In this document: in pieces, positions 1 through 7,979 of the stretch | Numbering within the stretch: the stretch's first letter is position 1 | Layout of the letters: each line of letters begins with the position of its first letter | Assembly (NCBI RefSeq): GCF_000004825.1 | Contig: NW_008805100.1 | Location: forward strand, 1 to 64,000 | DNA length: 64,000 nt | Source: Heterostelium album PN500 | Lineage: Eukaryota; Evosea; Eumycetozoa; Acytosteliales; Acytosteliaceae | Direction: 5' to 3' | Notes under the pieces: generated by a model | The model's database searches: none | What the model saw: only the letters and a program-made list of their open reading frames with translations | What the model was told of the DNA's origin: nothing | Translations under genes and position numbers: made by a program

Positions 1-200
1 GCCCTGTGGCAACCCGGGGCTCTGCCCTGTGGCAACCCGGGGCTCTGCCCTGTGGCAACCCGGGGCTCTGCCCTGTGGCAACCCGGGGCTCTGCCCTGTG
101 GCAACCCGGGGCTCTGCCCTGTGGCAACCCGGGGCTCTGCCCTGTGGCAACCCGGGGCTCTGCCCTGTGGCAACCCGGGGCTCTGCCCTGTGGCAACCCG
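1..200. repeat. GC-rich 23-base tandem repeat (minisatellite), about 8.7 copies
   Basis: A 23-base unit (starting GCCCTGTGGC and containing AACCCGGGGC) is repeated head to tail without visible variation: eight full copies at 1-184 and a 16-base partial copy at 185-200. The window begins at a repeat boundary, so the array probably continues upstream. The unit is about 70% G+C, in sharp contrast with the AT-rich flank. The perfect identity suggests recent expansion or homogenisation. There are no unique spacers, so it is not a CRISPR array. An open frame through it exists only because of the repeat; I do not regard it as a gene. Confidence 0.95.
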
Positions 201-244
201 CATATTAATCATCAGGTAAACCTGACGATTAATATGCGGGTTGC
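193..244. repeat. 52-base near-perfect palindrome at the end of the minisatellite
   Basis: Arms 193-217 and 220-244 are 25 bases each, reverse complementary except at one position (A211 against C226), with a 2-base AA spacer. The first 8 bases of the left arm (GCAACCCG) are the end of the last 23-base repeat, so the palindrome grows out of the array and its far end is the complement of repeat sequence. It could be a cruciform-forming element end, a fold-back replication product or an assembly joint; the sequence alone does not decide. Confidence 0.9.
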
Positions 245-1180
245 AGATAAATTGGTGTGTAATAACTATTTTTTATTTCTGTAATTGAAATTTTGAATAA
301 TTGATTGAAAATACAAAACAATATATTTTAATTTTGCATTTTGTCCGAAAATTTTTGTAAATGTAAACCTTGACGAATAAGATGGGAGTTACTTTAAATT
401 GGTATAAAAAGGTTTTTTATATCTCAGTAATTTCATTTTGATTAATAGATTGAAGTTTTAAAAAATATAATAACTTGCATTTTGCATAATGGGCAGGAGT
501 TTTCATCAATGAAAACTGCTGTTTTGAATAATCATTTTACTATATTTGATAGAATTGATTACCTAGTTTTTAAAACATAAACATTGATTTACAGCGATCG
601 AATTTTGTTAAATTTGAAGTGATTTTATATCGAATATGCTATTAACTACTCTAGTACCCTAAAAATATACCAAATTACTATTAGAGTAATTGATTCTTTT
701 ATTGATTCAAATATTAATTGATTTATTTATTCATTTATTCATTAATTCATTGATTTAATCATGTATTCTATTCTTTAAATCTTTTTATATATTTATTACC
801 TTTTAATTGTTAAATACTTTATATTTATTTTTTTGAATTTATTCATTAATTAATCATAGATGCCAAAGCAAATGAATCATATCAAGTCATGTGAATCGAA
901 TAAATAAATATGATTATTATTTTAAAACTGAAACTATATGTTTCATTCTTGATCACCACTTTACAAATTGTCATTGATCTTCTCTAAATCTTATTGTTTC
1001 TGCTTTACATTTATATAATTGCCATTGTTATTAATCTTATAAATAATATTTCCATTTGTTGTAGTTGTTGTCGTTGTAGTTGATATTAAATCTATCCTAT
1101 TGAATGACATCTTCTTCCAGTATATGTTATCTAAATTTATAATTTCCTAATGATAATCAATATTTATATTAGTAACATTC
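245..1180. other. AT-rich non-coding stretch
   Basis: Very AT-rich with poly-A/T runs and repeated TTATTTATTCATTTATTCATT-like sequence near 720-850. I see no open frame, tRNA or structured RNA that can be supported. Confidence 0.6.
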
Positions 1181-1760
1181 TATTAATTAATAAATCTTTT
1201 TTCTAGAATCATTTTTCTTCTTATAATTCTTTTCTCTTACTTGATTGAAGATTTGTCTTTTAATAACCATTCGGTTTGTTCTTCATCGTCATCCTCTGCT
1301 TTGTTTGGAGTGATATGCTCGATGGCTGCTCGATGGCCGCTTGAAACTCTTCGTTGGCCATTTGAAGTGGTGTCATATCTTGTTGTTTCTGTTTCTCTAG
1401 CAATATTTTATTATTTACTTGTTGATTTTGTTCTAACTTCTATTCTCTACATTTGGTTGTTGCTGTTGCTGTTGCTGTTGCTGTTGTTCATATTCAACTT
1501 GTTGTTGATGTTGCTGTTTTTGATATGCACCATAATTACCTAAATGATAATCAATAAATGTTAGTAACATTATATTAATTAATAAACTAATGCTTATCTT
1601 ACTATTAATCTATCTCTAGTAATTTAAAGATTGTTGGTGTCGATAATTGTAATCCAAATGAAGATGATTCGAAACATTCGATCTCGTTTGCTCGATAGTG
1701 ACCATATCTTCTTGTCAGATGGTAGTGGCTTCATTGACTTTGATCAAAGTGTTGGTGTAT
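1181..1760 (-). pseudogene. Broken Q-rich protein gene (pseudogene)
   Basis: Read on the minus strand, three stretches look like former coding sequence. About 1622-1716 reads through EDMVTIEQTRSNVSN. About 1455-1547 holds a Gln repeat (QKQQHQQQ, then EYEQQQQQQ), behind a plausible acceptor TTTAG. About 1210-1445 reads LEQNQQVNNKILLEKQ, then DMTPLQMANEEFQAA, then EHITPNKAEDDDEEQTEW. The pieces are in different frames. The step near 1321-1345 is caused by an 11-base tandem duplication (plus strand GCTCGATGGCT / GCTCGATGGCC); with a single copy the two frames join. A second frameshift and an in-frame stop separate the other parts. The family is not recognised. The plus-strand Leu-rich open frame here is just the complement of the CAG/CAA repeat. 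Confidence 0.6.
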
Positions 1761-1799
1761 CGTTCACCTATTAGGTAAGCAAAGTAAACTTTTGACAAC

Positions 1800-2600
1800 C
1801 AGTTGTACTTGATGCATATCATTTTCCAATGCTGTGTTGAAATAAAATCTAAATATAAATTAACTTGACTCTCTATATGATTGTGGTATATTAGATAATT
1901 GCAGTAGATTTACAAATTTTAAAAATTATAAATTTACATACCTCAATAGCAATAAGAACACACTTCTTGTAATCTTGATGATCATACTATTAATTGGTTG
2001 TACTTGAAATGTATTACTCTTGCAATTGTGCTTTCACTCTGATAGTATCTTTAATCACGTTGATCCTTGTCATGATTTAGCAAAGAGTCGATCACCGCTA
2101 TTGTCCTATTTCACAGCAGCTTCCAAAATAAGTATCTATCTTTGAGAGTATAGCAATTTGATATCTAATCTTCATTCATCAGAACCAACCACCACTCAAC
2201 TAATATATTGACATTGCTGTCAACAAACGATATCTAATCTAACGTCGCATATTCTGTATCTATTAATAAATTAAAATTAGTTTGTTAGTTTAGTTTAGTT
2301 TAGCATTATAGGAATTATCATTATCTCAATATTACTCTTCAATATGTATCTTTTTAGAACACAAAAAGTAAACTTGATAGACTTACAATACTGAAATCAT
2401 TGACTGAGCTTACATTTGAATTGAATCTTATAACTCATTACTTTCTTTAAATAATTATTATATTATTACTATTGATAACGATATCTTAAGATCTTTAAAA
2501 TGAAGTAAAAAAAAAAAAAAAACAATTTCGTAGATCATAAACACGGAGCATCAAAAGTAATATTTTAATTGTTGTTTAGTTTGATTGTTGTTAACAACAA
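1800..2600. repeat. Diverged repeat segment, copy A (also near 6.2-7.65 kb and 40.0 kb)
   Basis: Segments here recur later on the same strand. About 1800-1930 matches about 6240-6365; the minus strand reads ALENDMHQVQLVV against AFENDILQAQFVV. About 2020-2075 (CTCTGATAGTATCTTTAATC) matches about 6625-6690 and 40075-40145. About 2385-2515 (CTGAAATCATTGACTGAGC onward to the A-run) matches about 7210-7390. The copies carry many indels, and none has a continuous reading frame, so these are old duplicates of a gene family segment plus flank. The encoded family is not recognised. Confidence 0.65.
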
Positions 2601-3130
2601 ATTACAATCATTTATCATTTAACTATAGTAAAACAAAAATTATCATATTTTATATTGACCTCTATTATCATGCAACTCTTGTAAAGATAATTTAAAAGGT
2701 TAGTTAACTTTTATTCTTATTTAATCTACACTCTATCTTTACTATTTTTTATTCAAATTAATATCGATTTAACTTGTTCATAGACAAAATACAATATTAA
2801 TCATTATTCATACAACTTGGATTACCAAATATTTAAACTTTAACATATTTACACACCAACAAAATAATCTTATACCAACTATCTTGAATAACAATTACAC
2901 AATTATTAAAAAAACATAACAAAGAAACCTATACTTTGATTATACAATCCTATACACTAATGATATCAAGTTTCTGTATGTTCATCACCATTATTCACCC
3001 TTGATCCACAATGGAAATTGATCTTCAATTCAAATAGCTCATTTTATTTATTCATTTATTTATATAACTTTCAATAAATTAAATACTATACTATCATTTA
3101 TTAATTGATTGACTAATTTTTTAAACTTTA
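2601..3130. other. AT-rich stretch without a recognisable gene
   Basis: Low-complexity AT-rich sequence. No supported feature seen. Confidence 0.5.
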
Positions 3131-3840
3131 ATGATCTATAGATCAATAATATGGTAATCATACAAACAAATATTCAAGACATTTTTGAATTCTTTTGGGG
3201 GATCTTTGAATAAGACATCTGCTCCACTGACCACACTTACTGTGCGTGAAGAACATATCGGATCTTGTTGTTTGCACGAATACAATCTTTTTCTGGTCCA
3301 GAGATGACAGTTTGGCGACAATTAATCGATTAAATCATTGTAGAAACTCTTGAAAGTGATGCTATTCCTCTACCATCTACTTTTCAAACCTCAAATAAGA
3401 AGCATTGAGCATGGTATTATTTGGTATGTTTTGTTAAAATTATTTATTTATTATAAATGAATAACTAACTAATTAACTATAGTTAAAAAGAGAATTGATG
3501 ATCCCATCGAGAAAGAGAGAAAACATTAATAGATGACCACCATATTCATTTTATATTCTAAATTATTTAATCATTAAAACCATCACAACACACCTATTCA
3601 CTCATTCAAGCAATCAACCAACATCGATTCATCTAATCTTTATAATTCATTAATTTTTTAGATCAACTCAATTGGAGGTGTCATATCAATTTGACTATGA
3701 AAATGGTGATCACACCTATCGCGAACCATAAGAGTGATAAGAAATCGGTTAAGGAGACTTATAGATCATTAGAAAGATGAATCAGATCAACATATTAAGA
3801 ATATACAATTTACAATCAATTCAAACTTCATCCGATATTT
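3131..3840. pseudogene. Scattered coding relics, both strands
   Basis: On the minus strand, 3150-3330 contains two adjacent frames with protein-like sequence (for example RLIVAKLSSLDQKKIVF in one and SGADVLFKDPPKEFKN in the next), as expected from a frameshifted exon. On the plus strand, 3480-3525 reads VKKRIDDPIEKERKH before a stop, and 3660-3730 reads RSTQLEVSYQFDYENGDH before a stop. None is a full gene. I call this eroded coding DNA of unknown family, with low confidence in details. Confidence 0.35.
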
Positions 3841-3899
3841 GAAGAACACTTTGACACCAACCAATTTCACCTATCAAACTATTCAATAGTAATAATAAC

Positions 3900-4175
3900 A
3901 ATTTAAACAACGAGAATTACAATTCAAATTAATAATTATAAATAAACTAACCAAAATAAGTTTTTTTTTTTTTTTTTTTTATTTGAGAAAGTAGATTTGT
4001 TGTTGATGGCATGTTTGTCTCGATCATTATAGTAAACATGTATGTTGTTTTGATAGTGATTGTCGATAAAGAGAACTTGAGTTGGTGTTGTTGTAGTGTA
4101 TGATTTTAATTGTAACAGCAGTTCCTTTAATAATGGGTGTTTGTTGGATACTTTGTATTTTATAAAGATCAAAAC
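3900..4175 (-). pseudogene. C-terminal gene fragment, repeated near 6.06-6.24 kb
   Basis: A minus-strand open frame of about 75 codons begins IFIKYKVSNKHPLLKELLLQ. It ends just beyond a T-run and has no convincing upstream exon. The plus-strand sequence from the AATAATTATAAATAAACTA stretch through AACAGCAGTTCCTTTAATAA recurs in shortened form at about 6065-6235. It looks like the last exon of a duplicated gene whose remainder is gone. Function unknown. Confidence 0.4.
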
Positions 4176-4347
4176 GTGAAAAAGAGCTATTATTGTCTCT
4201 CAATAATCATACATCTAACTTGGAATTGTTTGTTACATGCTTTTGAGATTGTCTATCTCATATTTTGTGTTCTGTCCTTTTTATTCTGTTATTGAATCAC
4301 AATCATGATTCAGTTTACATTTTATAATAAATAAATAATTAATATTT

Positions 4348-5329
4348 TTATTTGTTAGAAAATAATTTTTGGAAAAATGAAGAAATAGATTTATCAATAT
4401 TATTATTATTAATCTGTAAGAAACCTGCATTAAAATAAGGATCTTTAACTCCATTTGAATAAACAATATAATTATTAGAATCTAATCTTCTATAATTAAT
4501 ATAGTGGGGACCATCATCAAACTTTACTCTTATTGTTACAATGTGTGCTGGTAATGAATTGATTGGATGATCTTTAGTTAAATCTTTTGAATTTATATAT
4601 AGTTCTCGAAGTGATTTTGGAAATTTAAATTTGTGTAGACAGCTAGTGTAGTACCATAGTGGCCTGTTGTCAATTTGTAAGAGTTCTACTGATGATGGAA
4701 TGAAAGTGAAATATTCCGGCTGTTGAGTAAATCGTAATATTTTAACGGTTTCTGGAATAATTCCAGGTCCACTAATACTATCCATCTCCAGGATTCCGAT
4801 ATGTAATTCTCTAACTTTTGGAGGAAAGTAACCCTTAGTGATGAACCAATCACATATATTTATTTTTAAATATTCATAATCTATATCATGATTCAAAACA
4901 GTTCTATCTGCCCCATAGAAATCTAATTTTACATTGGTGTCATTGTATACTCTATTCTCATTGTTGTTTAATCTAAGAGTTTCTGTATATCAAAAAAATA
5001 AATAAATAAATATATACAATAATTTTATCTGACACGCACATACCATTATTTAAATGTTTATTTACAGTATATTCGATAATATTTTGAAAAGATTTAAAAC
5101 AATTTAAATAGTTATTATCTACATTTAGACATTGTTTATCTATAAAACTGTTATCATGTAAAAATACTAAATAATGTTCTTTTTCTTGATACCATCTCTT
5201 ACAAACGATACTAAAACATATTCTGTCAAGATTATCATCTAATAATTTGATTATATTGTTTAAAATATGAAAAGGTGTATTTACTAATAAATGATTTATA
5301 TTTGTTGAATTTTGATTTAAATTTTTCAT
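4348..5329 (-). CDS. F-box / FNIP-like repeat protein
   Basis: Two exons: 5329-5044 and 4982-4348, with an intron GTATGTG...ATACAG; the phase joins as one Glu codon. It encodes 306 residues. The N-terminal 60 residues look like an F-box (HILNNIIKLL then SIVCKRWYQEKE). The second exon has short spaced units of the type xxPxSVxxLxI (IIPETVKILRF, FIPSSVELLQI, KFPKSLRELYI), which resemble the FNIP/LRR-like repeats greatly expanded in dictyostelids. Known role of such families: presumed substrate adaptors of SCF ubiquitin ligases; the substrate here is unknown. ATG 5329 was chosen over an upstream in-frame GTG. It is the only intact gene in the first 7.9 kb, and a large inverted repeat lies just upstream of its start. 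Confidence 0.75.
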
Positions 5330-5422
5330 TTTCAATAGATACACAATTTATGTTTTTATTTGTTCAAATTGAAAAAATTACAGTCTTGTCGTGTTTTGAT
5401 TTAACTTTCAATCAAACAATAT

Positions 5423-5556
5423 CACAACAATTTTTTTTTTGCTCCAAATGTGAAATAGTACTCTAAAAAAACAAAATGTGAAAAAAGTCAGAATAGTCAC
5501 TCTATTCTTGATATAACAAAAAACATTTCACATTCGGAGCAAAAAAAAAGATTGTT
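5423..5556. repeat. Imperfect inverted repeat upstream of the F-box gene
   Basis: Arms of about 25 bases, 5432-5456 and 5526-5549, share GCTCCAAATGTGAAAT / ATTTCACATTCGGAGC with one mismatch plus flanking T-run/A-run. Inside the roughly 70-base loop is a smaller stem (AGAATAG...CTATTCT). It lies about 100-200 bases upstream of the F-box start. It could be a folded transcript, a bidirectional regulatory element or a MITE-like relic. Confidence 0.7.
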
Positions 5557-5724
5557 TATTGTTTAAGTTGGTAATAGTCATTATAAAGTAATAATTTGTC
5601 AAATGTGTGAATCTGAGAATGATCTGTGCGGGGATGAGGGCATGCAGGTTGAAATAGATAAGAGCGAACCAACTAAAGAGAATAAACTAAAGATAGAGAA
5701 AAATAAGTCTAAGAAAAGGAAACA

Positions 5725-6055
5725 CTACAATTTATTGTTTAAATTAAAAAAAACTATTGTTATAGTAATTATTGTTCTTATTGTTATTATTATTATTATA
5801 ATTAATATTGTTATTGCTATAAGTGAAGTTATTGTTATTGTTATTGTTATTGTTATTATTATTGTTGCTATCAACATAAGATCCATTAATATCATCAAAT
5901 CCACCATCATTCATTAAAAGCATATCGTCAAAGCTACCATTGTCACCAATATTGTTTATTTAAAATTTGATCTAAATCAGTTAAGTCTTGACGTCAATGT
6001 CGTAGTCAAATGTTGCCGTTGAATTTACACTGTTATTAAAACTGAAATGACTGTT
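5725..6055 (-). pseudogene. Frameshifted N-rich gene fragment
   Basis: The minus strand reads STATFDYDIDVKT, then after a shift DLDQILNK, then after another shift NIGDNGSFDDMLLMNDGG followed by an Asn tract, ending at a TAA. Three frames in about 150 bases of coherent acidic low-complexity protein indicate two small indels in a once-continuous exon. Acidic/Asn-rich tails like this are common in dictyostelid nuclear proteins, but nothing identifies a family. The plus-strand frame starting at 5603 (MCESENDLCGDEG, then Lys-rich) is not convincing as a gene because it runs into the complement of the Asn tract. Confidence 0.5.
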
Positions 6056-6059
6056 GTAA

Positions 6060-7660
6060 TATATCTACAATTCAAATAAACAATTATAAATAAACAATCT
6101 AAATAAGTTTTTTTATTTTTATTTTTATTTGATAAAGTAGAGTTGTTGAACGTATGATTTTATTTGTAACAACAGTTCCTTTAATAATGGGTGTGTTTGT
6201 TTTGGATACTTTTGTATTGTATAAATCTAACCTTTAGAACAACAAATTGTGCTTGAAGAATATCATTTTCAAACGCAATCAAATCTGAATCTAAATTAAT
6301 TTGGTTCTTTATATTATTATTGTGTATATTAGTTAATTGTATTATATATACAAACTTGCTATCATTACATACCAATACCTAGATTCTGAAATCTTAATGA
6401 TCCTCTGGCTATTAGTGTGAACCAATATGATCAGTTCAAATAGTGAATGTCTGTTAGGATAAGCTTATTTGTCGAATTGGAACACATTTTTTTGGCTTTA
6501 AGTAGCAGGGCGTGTCAACAACTATTCTTTGGTTCTGTTGAACCATAGTGTCATGAGAATGTTTATGATCTTATCGTTTGAAGTGTTGGTTGGTTGTGTG
6601 CACTGGAATCCTTCAACATCTAAAGTTCTTTCATTCTGATAGTATTGTAAACTTGTTGGTTGCTTTAATGATTGAATCCAAACAGTCGACCGCCTCCACT
6701 ATCACCACAATTATTGTTGCATTTGACTGAAACCTCCAACGCTGTTGTTCTTTTAAAGCAGATTTTGATTGATATTCACTGCAGTGTTGGCTCTGTTATA
6801 CATCTAAAGCTAAATGATATTTTCGTTCTATTAATTTGAGTTTCTATAGAGAGGTTTTATAATGGATGTCTGTTAGAATACAATTATATACAAACATTTC
6901 CTCTAGATGTTGTATCTTTGTAGTAATACCAACCCTATCATCCAGCTTTTGGTTTTTGTTGATTGTCGTTCATTCTGTATTATATTTATATTTTCTTTGA
7001 AAATAGTTGTAACTCTGCTGCTACCTATATCAATTGTTATTAATTACTATTTATAATCTACTTTTCTTTTAGATCAGAATAACAATAAGCATGCTATAGA
7101 TAGTGACGATATTGTTTTATGTGCTATCCATTCAACTACGACGTTGTTGTAATTTCAAAACCCAAATGATTATTATTAATTATAGTGATTTGTCTTTTAA
7201 TAACTTACAATAAATACTGAAATCATTGACTGAGCCTACATTTGAATTGAATCTTATAACTCATTACTTTCTTATATTCTAAAGCTGTAACATCTTTTTA
7301 AAATTATAAAATAAATAAATATTGATATTATTACTATTGATAACGATATCTTAAGATCTTTAAAATGAAAGTAAAAAAAAAAAAAAAAAAATAATTTGAT
7401 GGTCAAACTAATATAGCTTAGTGGATCACAAACTATTGATGTTGGTGAAACATCTCCAGGTGAAACCAGAGCAAGAAGAAACAAGAAGTTCCCAGATCTC
7501 ATCTCCCAACCAGATGAAAATACTAAGACTCTCTATGATGTTTATCAGTATGAGTTTCTTGCTAGCGAAAACAAACAAATTATAGAATAGATTAAGGATT
7601 GGAAGAATAAGAATATTAACACTTAACATCAAAAGTATTATTTTTTTGTTACTCAGTTAC
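6060..7660. repeat. Diverged repeat segment, copy B, containing gene relics
   Basis: This block repeats parts of 1.8-2.6 kb and 3.9-4.2 kb in the same orientation. 6065-6235 resembles 3910-4170. 6240-6365 resembles 1800-1930 (minus-strand frame with IAFENDILQAQFVV). About 6625-6690 resembles 2025-2075. 7205-7395 resembles 2385-2515. In copy A the A-run is followed quickly by CATCAAAAGTAATATTTT. Here the matching CATCAAAAGTATTATTTT lies about 230 bases further on, so the acyl-CoA-synthetase-like fragment at 7420-7626 sits between the two shared flanks. Confidence 0.6.
7420..7626 (+). pseudogene. Fragment resembling the N-terminus of a long-chain acyl-CoA synthetase
   Basis: The plus strand reads SGSQTIDVGETSPGETRARR, continues with NKKFPDLISQPDENTKTLYD and FLASENKQIIE, then a TAG, then IKDWKNKNINT and TAA. 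The order GET-R-RN--PD-LIS-P-EN-TLYD resembles the segment just before the adenylation domain of long-chain fatty acid CoA ligases, where the order is typically R-R, then P-E--TLYD. There is no ATG in frame, no adenylation domain downstream and an internal stop, so it cannot be a functional gene. The family assignment rests on motif order only. Confidence 0.4.
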
Positions 7661-7979
7661 AATATTTTCGAAATTTTGTCACTCAACTTACAATACATTG
7701 AATGGTCTTAGATTTGATTTGAATTTTCTAATTTCATTACAACACTATGTATAATTTATAATAACAAAATATAACTATTTATCAATAAGTAGGAATGAAA
7801 ATAGACAAAAATTAAAAGTATAAGTTTATGGTGTATCGACTTTTCATCGGAAACATTCCCTTTAATTTTTTTTAAACTTTCATTGGTTTTTTTTAAAAAT
7901 CACTTTTATTTTTTTATTTTTTTTTCATTTTTACATCCATTATTATTAATTATTATTATAGTTATAATAAGATTGTAAA
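7661..7979. promoter_or_regulatory. AT-rich upstream region of HPS1
   Basis: Homopolymeric T and A tracts run up to the ATG at 7980, as is usual for dictyostelid promoters. No specific factor site can be supported. Confidence 0.4.

Noticed and set aside
1-200. CRISPR-like array
   Set aside because: Units are contiguous with no spacers, and the genome is eukaryotic.
6-284. A 92-codon frame across the minisatellite
   Set aside because: It exists only because three 23-base units make 23 codons without stops; the periodic composition has no protein character.
1241-1543. Plus-strand Leu-rich membrane-like frame
   Set aside because: It is the complement of a CAG/CAA (Gln) repeat on the minus strand, which has coherent coding relics.
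5603-5917. Plus-strand gene starting MCESENDLCGDEG
   Set aside because: The first 45 codons look possible, but it then runs through the complement of an Asn tract into poly Ile/Val; no splice donor rescues it.
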